DNA of 12,849 nt, from NCBI GenBank assembly GCA_009919985.1, contig RGAX01000062.1, positions 1-12,849 of the forward strand, given 5' to 3'. A program made the translations under genes and the position numbers. The DNA comes from Opitutaceae bacterium. Its GTDB lineage: Bacteria; Verrucomicrobiota; Verrucomicrobiia; Opitutales; Opitutaceae. The notes below the pieces were generated by a model. That model was not told where the DNA came from and made no database searches. It saw only the letters and a program-made list of their open reading frames with translations. Positions 1-6,594 of the stretch are shown piece after piece (within the stretch, counting starts at the first letter, position 1; each line of letters opens with the position of its first letter).

Positions 1-809
1 CAGAGTAATAGATCGGCCCAACGTCTGCTTACGGTGGAATCTTCCGCTGCGGAAAATTTGACTATGACTTGGCTGAACGAGCTGCCCGAACGGTGATCAG
101 TTATGAGAAATTTCGGCTGCTCGCCGCCAGCGGATGAACCAATAAGTTCACCGCGTTGAGCAGCAGCAGCCCGCTGAAGATAGACCGAGGCGCGATCGTT
201 TGGCGCGATTGTGGCCAGGGTATTGCTCGGAGCGGCTGCAAGCTGTCGTAACGCTCTCTCGAGAGCATGATCACCCAATACAAAGTTGCCCGGTAAATCA
301 TAACCCTCGCTTAATAGATAGGCGAGAATATCATCGTTCTGCCAGCTACGCGGATCCTGGGGAACGCCTAGACGCTGGGATATTTCTCGGGCTACGGCCC
401 GCCCGAGATAGCCTTGGGGACCTACGTCTTGAAGGAAAAATGGCAGACCGGGGAAAACTCCGGCGGGGTATTCTTGGGCAAGCCAGGCAGGAGTACTACT
501 AGAGGTGATCAGCCGAAATCCACCATGGAGCGCTCGTAGTTCACCCGCCTCGCGAGCGCGTCCCTGTTCGTCGATGCGGTAAAGCGGCCATCCCATCCCG
601 AGGTTGCGAACATTACGACGCAACGCGTATTGGGTTTGGCGTGCGGCGCCTACCCGTTCTACCGCTGAGCCCAAGTTGCCAAGCCAGCGTGATAAAGTGG
701 GCTGGCTAATCTTCACGGATTCAGCAAGGCCGCGCGCGGACATCATGCCTCGCGCTTGCAGAATAAGCGCAAGTTGAGAAGCGCCAATGTGATTTTTACG
801 CTGATTCAT
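1..809 (-). CDS. yjjJ: HipA-family serine/threonine kinase toxin, YjjJ-like, with fused N-terminal HTH (partial, runs off the left edge)
   Basis: An uninterrupted minus-strand frame of 269 codons starts at ATG 809 and continues past base 1, so its C-terminal part is missing. Residues about 9-63 form a winged-helix/HTH domain, with SQPTLSRW as the recognition-helix region. A HipA N-terminal-like region follows, with PLYRIDEQG at 75-83 and a PxGYLGRA motif near 131-138. Residues 224-234 (GSSAGGEQPKF) match the glycine-rich ATP-loop region of HipA kinases. The VIVKF stretch carries K251, the likely ATP-binding lysine. In this family the HTH-HipA fusion is the YjjJ/HipH type, reported as toxic in E. 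coli, with full length near 440 residues. The HipA fold phosphorylates protein substrates; this protein's target is unknown. An in-frame stop at 840-842 limits the start to ATG 809, apart from weak ATT codons. No separate HipB-like antitoxin gene is visible. Base composition is less GC-rich than its neighbours. The catalytic DxD part lies outside the window, so activity cannot be judged. Confidence 0.85.
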   Translation of the reverse strand, partial: MNQRKNHIGASQLALILQARGMMSARGLAESVKISQPTLSRWLGNLGSAVERVGAARQTQYALRRNVRNLGMGWPLYRIDEQGRAREAGELRALHGGFRLITSSSTPAWLAQEYPAGVFPGLPFFLQDVGPQGYLGRAVAREISQRLGVPQDPRSWQNDDILAYLLSEGYDLPGNFVLGDHALERALRQLAAAPSNTLATIAPNDRASVYLQRAAAAQRGELIGSSAGGEQPKFLITDHRSGSSFSQVIVKFSAAEDSTVSRRWADLLL

Positions 810-825
810 GAATAGATTATGAATC
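803..825. promoter_or_regulatory. Inverted repeat over the hipA-like start codon, probable operator
   Basis: A perfect 7-bp inverted repeat, GATTCAT (803-809) and ATGAATC (819-825), is separated by 9 bp. The left arm contains the start codon of the HipA-like gene. The left arm also belongs to an exact 10-bp palindrome, ATTCATGAAT (804-813), so three half-sites of the same motif are clustered. Binding here would cover the transcription start and start codon. The encoded protein carries its own HTH, so autoregulation is the simplest inference. No Shine-Dalgarno motif precedes the start; CATAAT at 816-821 could alternatively be a -10 for a leaderless message. Confidence 0.5.
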
Positions 826-828
826 GAT

Positions 829-856
829 AAAATAATATCTTAGTTGTTTATTTCAA
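829..856 (-). promoter_or_regulatory. Candidate promoter of the hipA-like gene
   Basis: On the minus strand a TTGAAA (856-851) is followed after 16 bp by TATTTT (834-829). Transcription would start near 822, inside the inverted repeat at 803-825. The match to sigma-70 consensus is partial and the region is AT-rich, so chance matches are likely. Confidence 0.3.
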
Positions 857-878
857 ATGTATATTGAATTAATAAGAA

Positions 879-899
879 TTTAAATTGAATTGATTTAAA
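879..899. repeat. Inverted repeat TTTAAAT/ATTTAAA overlapping a 21-bp-spaced direct repeat
   Basis: The arms 879-885 and 893-899 are perfect 7-bp complements around TGAATTG. The loop region holds the second copy of the octamer ATTGAATT (884-891), whose first copy is at 863-870. The spacing of 21 bp would place both copies on the same face of the DNA. This may be a regulator site upstream of the HipA-like gene, or a product of low sequence complexity. Confidence 0.4.
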
Positions 900-1147
900 C
901 TGTTAAAAAAGTGAATAACTGGATGATCTGACGAAGTCCAATTGAGGCGAACTCCTGATGTCTGCTGATAATAGCTCAAATTGCGATTGCCTGCGTCAGC
1001 CGGCGACCAATATCTCGGGACGCTTGCGGGCAATAAAGCGGGTAGGGGTGCCCATAAAATCGTATAATATCGGACGCCTATGTGTCCTCAAGTGCCCTTT
1101 TTTGACACCTTCATTTTGGCTTTTTCCCTCTGAAGCCTTAAAAAAAT

Positions 1148-1222
1148 TGGTGCCCCCACGGAGAGTCGAACTCCGCTTTGGTGGATGAGAACCACCCGTC
1201 CTAGCCGATAGACGATGGGGGC
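1148..1222 (-). tRNA. tRNA-Glu (anticodon CTC), CCA encoded
   Basis: Read on the minus strand, the acceptor arm GCCCCCA pairs fully with TGGGGGC, followed by discriminator A and an encoded CCA (1150-1148). The anticodon stem GGTGG/CCACC encloses the loop TTCTCAT, giving anticodon CTC, which reads GAG glutamate codons. The T arm is CGGAG/CTCCG with loop TTCGACT, and the D arm contains the usual GG and TAGGAC stretch. The body without CCA is 72 nt. A run of seven T follows two bases after the CCA and may help end transcription. The gene lies 92 nt downstream of the tsaB-like gene on the same strand. Upstream, a TTGACC at 1266-1261 is a plausible -35 with only a weak -10 (AGTTTC, 1243-1238). Confidence 0.96.
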
Positions 1223-1314
1223 GTCTGACGGAGGCGAGAAACTTTGGATTTCGCGCGTCGGGTCAAGCGCAGTTTCCTCTGGGGCCACACTCTCGGCTCA
1301 GAATCGCACCGTTG

Positions 1315-1911
1315 TTAAGCGCTGGGCGTGGGCGCGCGGTGGATATGCGGGCTCCAGGTCGCGTAGCTCGGTTCTTCGTGCAAAAAAGCTTCGGGCGCTT
1401 CGACGTAGCGGAAGATCGCGGCCTCGGTCGTCCGGGCGAGCAGGGCGGCGACGTCGTAGGGGGTCGTGACGACGTCGGTGGGCAGCGGGAGCTCAGCGGT
1501 GGGGACGCGGCGGAGGGGTTGACCGAGGCGTTGATAATGCCAGGTGTCGCGTCGGGCATCGGCGATGATGCCGGTCGCGGGCGCACCGACGGCGTGGGCG
1601 ATCAAATCGAGGCTGCCGTAGGCATAGGCAGGGCGCGGGCTCAGGGTTTGCCAGGCACGGAGGGCCATCGCGACGGTGCGGATACCGAGGGTCGAGCCTG
1701 GGCCTTCGCAGAAGACGAAGGCGCGGACAGTAGCGAGGTCGACGTCCAAACGCTCGACGCAGCGGAAGATCGCGACGCCGGCTTCTCCTGTTTGGGTTTC
1801 CCACCGAGAGCTGCCGTCGGCGGCGTAAAGGCCGACTTGGCTGCGTAGCGAGGCTGCGTCCAAAATCAGGACGGGGGCGTGGTCGCGGATGAGCTCAGAC
1901 AAACTCGGCAT
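1315..1911 (-). CDS. tsaB: TsaB-like protein (tRNA N6-threonylcarbamoyladenosine biosynthesis, YeaZ/M22 family)
   Basis: The protein begins with an ILDAAS-x-QVGLY strand typical of the ASKHA-fold N-terminus of TsaB. In the middle it has GPGSTLGIRT, matching the family's GPGSFTGLR signature. TsaB is the non-catalytic partner of TsaD in making t6A at position 37 of ANN-decoding tRNAs in the cytoplasm. The ATG at 1911 gives 198 residues and has GGTGA five bases upstream. An ATG at 1929 and a TTG at 1947 are alternatives with no better ribosome site. At 198 residues it is a little shorter than E. coli TsaB (about 230). It is divergent from trigger factor and upstream of tRNA-Glu on the same strand. 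tRNA-Glu is not a t6A substrate, so that adjacency is probably not functional. The family call is fairly secure; the C-terminal half is poorly conserved. Confidence 0.8.
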   Translation of the reverse strand: MPSLSELIRDHAPVLILDAASLRSQVGLYAADGSSRWETQTGEAGVAIFRCVERLDVDLATVRAFVFCEGPGSTLGIRTVAMALRAWQTLSPRPAYAYGSLDLIAHAVGAPATGIIADARRDTWHYQRLGQPLRRVPTAELPLPTDVVTTPYDVAALLARTTEAAIFRYVEAPEAFLHEEPSYATWSPHIHRAPTPSA

Positions 1912-1987
1912 CGGGGTCACCAAACGCATCGCGGGGGACTGGGGCAAGCGTGCAAGCGCCGGACGCGCGGCGAGGCCGAATCCGTCA

Positions 1988-2015
1988 TTGACCGGGTGGG
2001 GGCGTCGCGTAGGTT
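1988..2015 (+). promoter_or_regulatory. tig: Candidate promoter upstream of trigger factor
   Basis: TTGACC (1988-1993) and TAGGTT (2010-2015) are separated by 16 bp, and transcription would start near 2022, about 37 nt before the GTG start. The -35 is good and the -10 is poor. The location, in the divergent gap between tsaB and tig, is the main support. Confidence 0.3.
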
Positions 2016-2058
2016 GCCCGATTCTTTTAACGAAAACCTGTCTTCGACCTTTTTACCT

Positions 2059-3381
2059 GTGAACATCCAACTCAATAACGTCTCCGATACGCGCAAAAGC
2101 ATCGTCGTCACCCTCGACAAGAGTGAAGTGGACGCTGAATACCAAGCGACCGTGAGCGAATTTTCTAAGTTCGCCCAGCTCCCTGGTTTCCGTCCTGGCA
2201 AAGCTCCGGCCAACTTGGTCTTGAAGCGCTACGGCAAAGACATATTAGGCGAATTCAAACAGAAGGTCGTCGCCAAGGCCTACCGCAGCGCCCTCGACGA
2301 AAAGAAACTCGAAGTGCTCAACCTCGTGAACGTTGAGGAAGGCACCATCGAGCCCGGCCTCTCGGCCGCCGTCACGGTCACGGTCGATGTGCAGCCTGAA
2401 TTTGCGCTCCCTGAATACGTGGGCTTGCCCACCGAGATTGCCGGCACTGATGCGAGCGATGCCGAAGTCGACACCGTGATCGAAGGTCTCCGCGGCGAAC
2501 GCGCTGATTTCAAGGTCGCCGAGCGTCCCGCTCAAAAGAGCGATTATGTGAAGCTCTCCTATGAGGGAACCGTTGATGGCAAGGCCATCACCGAGCTCGC
2601 TCCTGAGAAACAAATCTACGGCAAAGTTCCACAGACTTGGGAAGAAGTCGAAGGCGCCAACGACGGCGTGCTCCCTGGCTTGGGCAAAGCCCTCGCTGGT
2701 GTGAAAACCGGCGATAAGAAGGACATCACGATCACCTTCCCCGCTGATTTTGCCCCTGTGGCCGCATTGGCCGGCAAGGTCGCTACCTACGCTGTCGAGA
2801 TCCTCGAAATCCGTGAGCGCGTGTTGCCCGAGCTCAACGAAGAGTTCTTCAAATCCCAGCAAGTGGACAACCTCGAGGCGCTCAAGAGCAGCGTCCGCAA
2901 TAACCTCAAGCTCCGCAAAGAATACGAGAACCAGACCGCGCAGCGCCGCCAAGTCACTGAGGCTATTGCCGCCAAGGTCGATTTCCCCGTGCCGCAGAGC
3001 CTCGTCGATTCCGAAACTCAGGGTGTGCTCCGCCAGTTCATCGAGGAAAACATGCGCCGTGGTGTGCCGCAGGATCAATTTGAAAAGGACAAGAAAGAGC
3101 TCTTCGCTGGCGCCCAAAAAGCCGCTACGCAGCGCGTGAAGGTCCAGCTCATTCTCGCCAAGATTGCCACCGCCGAGAAGCTCACGGTGAGCGAGCGCGA
3201 TATCGACAACTTTATCTACCGCGAGGCCAGTCGCTCCGGCCAGAAGCCCGAGAAGCTCGTCAAGGACCTCACTAAGGACCGCGATCAGCTCCGCGCTATC
3301 CAGCAGAACATCATTTTCGACAAGGCGGTTGATTTCCTCGTCTCTAAGGCTACGGTTACGACGAGCCCAGCGAAGGCTTGA
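2059..3381 (+). CDS. tig: Trigger factor, ribosome-associated chaperone and peptidyl-prolyl isomerase
   Basis: Trigger factor binds beside the ribosomal exit tunnel, shields nascent chains and has proline isomerase activity. The 440-residue product fits the family (about 430). Residues 1-120 are the ribosome-binding domain with the signature GFRPGKAP at 43-50. Roughly 160-255 is the FKBP-like insert (DYVKLSYEG to the EILEI strand). The rest is the helical C-terminal chaperone arm. The start is the GTG at 2059, whose product aligns from its first residues (NIQLNNV) with the family. The frame stays open back to 1879, but that upstream part overlaps the tsaB start and reads like non-coding sequence. 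No Shine-Dalgarno site is present; the 18 nt before GTG are mostly pyrimidines. It leads the tig-clpP-clpX order common in many bacteria, with clpP 20 nt downstream, so co-transcription is likely. Confidence 0.97.
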   Translation: MNIQLNNVSDTRKSIVVTLDKSEVDAEYQATVSEFSKFAQLPGFRPGKAPANLVLKRYGKDILGEFKQKVVAKAYRSALDEKKLEVLNLVNVEEGTIEPGLSAAVTVTVDVQPEFALPEYVGLPTEIAGTDASDAEVDTVIEGLRGERADFKVAERPAQKSDYVKLSYEGTVDGKAITELAPEKQIYGKVPQTWEEVEGANDGVLPGLGKALAGVKTGDKKDITITFPADFAPVAALAGKVATYAVEILEIRERVLPELNEEFFKSQQVDNLEALKSSVRNNLKLRKEYENQTAQRRQVTEAIAAKVDFPVPQSLVDSETQGVLRQFIEENMRRGVPQDQFEKDKKELFAGAQKAATQRVKVQLILAKIATAEKLTVSERDIDNFIYREASRSGQKPEKLVKDLTKDRDQLRAIQQNIIFDKAVDFLVSKATVTTSPAKA

Positions 3382-3401
3382 GTCGCCGTTAAAACCATAC
3401 C

Positions 3402-4031
3402 GTGAGCTACTATCTTCCCAATCCCACCATCTACGACAGCAACGGCCGCGAGACGCGCGCCATGGACGTGTATTCGCGCCTTTTGAAGGATCGGATCATT
3501 TTCATTGGCACCCCCATCGATGATGCCGTGGCCAACCTCGTGATCGCGCAGATGCTCTATCTGCAGATGGAAGATGCGAAGAAAGACGTCCACGTTTACA
3601 TCAACTCGCCGGGCGGCAGCGTCACGGCGGGTATGGCGATCTACGACACGATGAACTTCATGCAGTACGATGTCGTCACCTACTGCATCGGCATGGTTGC
3701 TAGCATGAGCACCGTGCTCCTCGCGGCCGGCAGCAAGGGTAAGCGTTTCGCGCTCCCTAATAGCCGCGTCATGATTCACCAACCCAGCGGCGGCGCCGGT
3801 GGGCAGACGGCCGATATCGCTATTGCGGCCCGCGAGATCATCCGCTGGCGCACGACGCTTAACGGCGTACTGTCCAAGCACACCGGCAAGCCCGTAGCGG
3901 ACGTCGAGCGCAATGCCGACCGCGATTACTACATGGATGCCGAAGAAGCCAAGACTTACGGCATCGTGGATCATGTGATCGCTTCGACCCGCGAGGCTCA
4001 AAAGATCGTGGTTCCGAGCGCAACAGCTTAA
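3402..4031 (+). CDS. clpP: ATP-dependent Clp protease proteolytic subunit ClpP
   Basis: ClpP forms the double-heptamer serine protease chamber fed by ClpX. The 209-residue product has the full triad: Ser101 in VASMS, His126 in MIHQP and Asp175 in ADRDYY, with the same residue spacing (25 and 74 from the Ser) as in E. coli ClpP. The substrate-binding INSPGG strand is at 68-72. The first Asp of the usual RDxxRD stretch is Asn here (N171), which is not the catalytic residue. The start is a GTG at 3402, 20 nt after the tig stop, with no clear Shine-Dalgarno motif. The length matches processed-type ClpP with only a short propeptide, if any. It sits between tig and clpX, as expected for a functional protease operon. 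Confidence 0.98.
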   Translation: MSYYLPNPTIYDSNGRETRAMDVYSRLLKDRIIFIGTPIDDAVANLVIAQMLYLQMEDAKKDVHVYINSPGGSVTAGMAIYDTMNFMQYDVVTYCIGMVASMSTVLLAAGSKGKRFALPNSRVMIHQPSGGAGGQTADIAIAAREIIRWRTTLNGVLSKHTGKPVADVERNADRDYYMDAEEAKTYGIVDHVIASTREAQKIVVPSATA

Positions 4032-4083
4032 AAAGGTAAGGGAAGGGCTCCTTGGCCCGGCTGGGGTAGGTGCGATTTTGTAA

Positions 4084-4128
4084 CAGATTGAGCTGAAATC
4101 TGCTCTGGACTCGGCGCATAGGACCGAG
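4084..4128 (+). other. Two small hairpins between clpP and clpX
   Basis: The 110-nt gap holds a perfect 6-bp stem CAGATT/AATCTG (4084-4089, 4097-4102) and a 5-bp stem CTCGG/CCGAG (4110-4114, 4124-4128), ending 13 nt before the clpX start. Neither has a T-run, so they are not intrinsic terminators. They could mark processing or attenuation between the two genes, or be chance. Confidence 0.3.
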
Positions 4129-4141
4129 GCAAATTGGTCAA

Positions 4142-5434
4142 ATGGCTAAATCATCGCGCATGACGCTATGTTCTTTCTGCGGGAAGTCGCAGACGGAGGT
4201 GAAAAAAATCATCGCTGGGCCGGGCGTGTACATCTGCGACTCCTGCGTGGGCGTTTGTAAGACGATCATGGACCGCGAGCTCAAGCCTGCCGCGTCCGCG
4301 GAAACAAAGCCCGCGATCCGCCTCATCAAGCCCGCCGAGATCAAGCGCACCCTCGATGAGTTCGTAATCGGGCAGGACCACGCAAAGAAGGTTTTGGCTG
4401 TCGCCGTTTATAATCATTACAAGCGCCTCAAATTTGGCTCCAGCCCGTCCACGCTCGATCCCACGGAGATGGCGCATGAGTTCAACGACGTCGAAGTCGA
4501 GAAGAGCAACATCCTCCTCGCCGGCCCGACCGGCTCAGGAAAAACCCTGCTTGCCCGCACGCTCGCGCGCATTCTCGACGTGCCGTTTGCCATTTCCGAC
4601 GCGACCACGCTGACCGAGGCCGGCTACGTCGGCGAAGACGTAGAAAACGTCGTGTTGCGTCTCCTCCAGGCCGCGAACTACGATGTGAAACGCGCCGAGT
4701 GCGGCATTATCTACATCGACGAAATCGACAAGACGCGCCGCTCCACCGAAAACGTCTCCATCACCCGCGACGTTTCCGGCGAAGGCGTGCAACAGGCGCT
4801 GTTGAAAATCCTCGAAGGCACGGTCTGCAATGTCCCGCCCCAAGGCGGCCGCAAGCACCCGAACCAAGAATACATCCAGGTTAATACCGCCAACATCCTG
4901 TTTATCTGCGGAGGCGCTTTCGTCGGTCTCGATCAAATTCTCAAGAAACGCCTTGGCTCGAGCTCTGTCGGTTTCCACGTCAATGCCGACGACCGCGCGA
5001 TTACACCCGAAGAGGTAATGAAGAAAATCGCGCCCGAAGATCTCGTGCGCTTCGGCATGATCCCGGAATTCATCGGTCGCCTGCCGGTGGTTTCGGTACT
5101 CGATCAACTCTCCGTCGCTGATCTCGAAAAAATTCTTCTCAAGACGAAGAACGCAACGATCAAGCAATACGCCAAGCTCTTCGCGATTGATGGCGTGCGC
5201 CTGCATTTTACCCGCGACGCCGTGAAGGCGATCGCACAAAAAGCCATCGACCTGAAGACCGGCGCGCGTGCGCTCCGCTCGATCATGGAAACGATCATGC
5301 TCGAGGTCATGTATGAACTCCCTCAGCGCGATGATGTGACGGAAGTCATCATCGACGCCGCCGTGGTCGCGGGTCGTCGTCGTCCCACGTTGCGCCTCGC
5401 GCCCAAGGCAGAGCCGACAGAAAACGCCGCTTAA
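4142..5434 (+). CDS. clpX: ATP-dependent Clp protease ATP-binding subunit ClpX
   Basis: ClpX is the hexameric AAA+ unfoldase that recognises substrates and threads them into ClpP. The 430-residue product begins with the ClpX-specific zinc domain: Cys10, Cys13, Cys32 and Cys35. Walker A is GPTGSGKT at 128-135, pore loop 1 is GYVG at 161-164, Walker B is IIYIDE at 189-194, and the GGRKHP loop is near 235-240. The C-terminal small domain carries the sensor-2 stretch GARALRS. The ClpP-docking loop, IGF in E. coli, reads VGF here (276-278), a conservative change. The ATG at 4142 fits family N-termini; no Shine-Dalgarno site precedes it. It follows clpP by 110 nt and probably belongs to the same operon. 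Its 3' end overlaps a hairpin that may end the convergent aminopeptidase transcript. Confidence 0.98.
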   Translation: MAKSSRMTLCSFCGKSQTEVKKIIAGPGVYICDSCVGVCKTIMDRELKPAASAETKPAIRLIKPAEIKRTLDEFVIGQDHAKKVLAVAVYNHYKRLKFGSSPSTLDPTEMAHEFNDVEVEKSNILLAGPTGSGKTLLARTLARILDVPFAISDATTLTEAGYVGEDVENVVLRLLQAANYDVKRAECGIIYIDEIDKTRRSTENVSITRDVSGEGVQQALLKILEGTVCNVPPQGGRKHPNQEYIQVNTANILFICGGAFVGLDQILKKRLGSSSVGFHVNADDRAITPEEVMKKIAPEDLVRFGMIPEFIGRLPVVSVLDQLSVADLEKILLKTKNATIKQYAKLFAIDGVRLHFTRDAVKAIAQKAIDLKTGARALRSIMETIMLEVMYELPQRDDVTEVIIDAAVVAGRRRPTLRLAPKAEPTENAA

Positions 5435-5446
5435 ACGGGCGGCGTT
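5422..5446 (-). terminator. Hairpin between convergent clpX and M42 aminopeptidase
   Basis: A perfect 8-bp stem AACGCCGC/GCGGCGTT (5423-5430, 5439-5446) with an 8-nt loop spans the clpX stop codon. Read on the minus strand it is followed by a short T-rich stretch (TTTTCTGT), so it fits best as the terminator of the aminopeptidase gene, whose stop is 31 nt upstream. On the plus strand no T-run follows, so termination of clpX here would be weaker. Confidence 0.5.
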
Positions 5447-5477
5447 ACGAGGGCGGACTATGCATCCCGCTCCGCGC

Positions 5478-6545
5478 TCACCAGTGCGCGTAGTCGCCCT
5501 TTTCGAGTTCGAGGGCGAATTCCACAAAGAGTTGGACGCAGCGTTCGACGTCTTCCAAGTCTACGACTTCGCTCGGCGTGTGCATGTAGCGCAGAGGGAT
5601 GCTCACGAGCCCGGTAGCGACGCCGCCTCGGCCTATCTGGATCGCGCGCGCATCGGTGCCGGTCGGGCGAGGGTCGGCTTCGACTTGATACGGGATTTTT
5701 AATTTTTTCGCAGCGGCGACGAGGCGGGCGAAGACCTTCGGGTTAATGTTGGCGCCGCGGCAGAGGATCGGACCGCCGCCGAGTTTGGTTTCGCCGTATT
5801 TGCGGTTATCGCAATCGGGATGGTCGGTAGCGTGGCCGACATCGACGGCGAGGGCGATGTGCGGGTTGACGGCGTAAGCGGCCGTGGTCGCACCGCGCAC
5901 GCCGATTTCTTCCTGTGAGGTGGCGACGCTCACCACCTTGGCGGCGAGCTTGCGTTTAGATTTGGCCAGACGGACAAGGGTTTCGCCCACGATGTAGGCG
6001 CCGACCTTGTTGTCGAAGGCGCGGGCCGTGCCGACGCTGCCGTGGATCATTTCAAGTTCGTGGTCGTAGGTGGCGGCGTCGCCGATGGCGATACGCTCGA
6101 GGGCTTCTTTTTTCGAGCGGGCGCCGATATCGATCCAGATCTCGTGGATTTCGGGGACTTTCTTGCGGTCTGACTCTTCCATCAGATGGATGGCGCGTTT
6201 GCCGGTGACGCCTTTGACTGGGCCGTTAGCGGTCTGGATGATGACGCGACGACCCGAGATGATGCTGCGATCATGGCCGCCGATGGTATCGAAATAGATG
6301 AAACCGTTGGCGTTGACGTAAGTGATGATGAGCCCGAGCTCGTCCATGTGGCCGGCGAGCATGAGGACGGGGTCGCCCTTGGGGTTGAGCGTGGCGAGGC
6401 GGTTACCGAGGGCGTCTTTGGCGTAGAGATCAGCGGAGGGTTTTACGTGGTGATCGAAGACGGCTTGGGCTTCGGTCTCGTAGCCGGAAGGCGAGCGGGC
6501 GTGGAGTAGTTCGGAAAGAAATGCGGGTACACGGTAGGATGACAT
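5478..6545 (-). CDS. M42-family metallo-aminopeptidase (glutamyl aminopeptidase / FrvX-like)
   Basis: M42 enzymes are cytoplasmic dinuclear-metal aminopeptidases that form tetrahedral dodecamers and trim short peptides. The 355-residue product has all expected ligands in order: His66 and Asp68 in AGHMDELG, Asp178 in AFDNK, Glu212/Glu213 in SQEEIGVRG, Asp235 in VDVGH, and His322 in YMHTPSE. The length is typical (about 340-360). Substrate preference cannot be read from the sequence; some family members are annotated as cellulase M, a historical misnomer. Start ATG 6545 lies 49 nt from the divergent hisA start, so the two share a short promoter region. Its 3' end converges on clpX, 43 nt away. 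A role in finishing peptides released by ClpXP is plausible from context only. Confidence 0.95.
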   Translation of the reverse strand: MSSYRVPAFLSELLHARSPSGYETEAQAVFDHHVKPSADLYAKDALGNRLATLNPKGDPVLMLAGHMDELGLIITYVNANGFIYFDTIGGHDRSIISGRRVIIQTANGPVKGVTGKRAIHLMEESDRKKVPEIHEIWIDIGARSKKEALERIAIGDAATYDHELEMIHGSVGTARAFDNKVGAYIVGETLVRLAKSKRKLAAKVVSVATSQEEIGVRGATTAAYAVNPHIALAVDVGHATDHPDCDNRKYGETKLGGGPILCRGANINPKVFARLVAAAKKLKIPYQVEADPRPTGTDARAIQIGRGGVATGLVSIPLRYMHTPSEVVDLEDVERCVQLFVEFALELEKGDYAHW

Positions 6546-6594
6546 GTGGTTTAATCTCGCACCGTAGCGCGCGGGCGCAAAGCGTTTTTACAGC

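Larger units (their letters stand above)
810..1147. other. AT-rich intergenic region between the hipA-like gene and tRNA-Glu
   Basis: No gene is supported here. The first 120 bp are very AT-rich and hold the promoter and operator candidates, a direct repeat ATTGAATT at 863-870 and 884-891 (21 bp apart, two helical turns), and a perfect inverted repeat TTTAAAT/ATTTAAA at 879-885 and 893-899 with a 7-nt loop. From about 935 on, composition is mixed. A GGCTT/AAGCC hairpin lies between about 1121 and 1140, next to an A-run (T-run on the minus strand) that ends the tRNA transcript region. Small frames here (958-1188, 996-1055) show no recognisable protein. Confidence 0.6.

Noticed and set aside
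1044..1053. GGTGCCC repeated at the tRNA 3' end, as a possible attachment-site copy
   Set aside because: The match is only 7 bases, too short to distinguish from chance.
996..1055. A 19-codon minus-strand frame downstream of the tRNA, open back to the tRNA 3' end
   Set aside because: There is no ribosome site and no family resemblance; it could be the remnant of an integrase-proximal reading frame but I cannot support that.
958..1188. A 76-codon plus-strand frame
   Set aside because: Its last third reads through the tRNA-Glu gene on the opposite strand, a classic false gene, and nothing in the rest is recognisable.
1088..1288. A 66-codon minus-strand frame covering the tRNA
   Set aside because: It crosses the entire tRNA-Glu gene and has no recognisable motif.
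1879..2058. In-frame extension of trigger factor by 60 codons
   Set aside because: It overlaps the start of the divergent tsaB gene, reads like non-coding sequence, and the GTG at 2059 begins exactly where family similarity begins.
2245..3117. A 290-codon minus-strand frame inside tig
   Set aside because: It is antisense to a well-supported gene in GC-rich DNA, where long shadow frames are expected; no motifs.
3285..4001. A 238-codon minus-strand frame across clpP
   Set aside because: It is a shadow of clpP; its histidine- and valine-rich composition has no domain pattern.
4535..5527. A 330-codon minus-strand frame across clpX
   Set aside because: It is a shadow of clpX with no motif, and it overlaps the end of the M42 gene.
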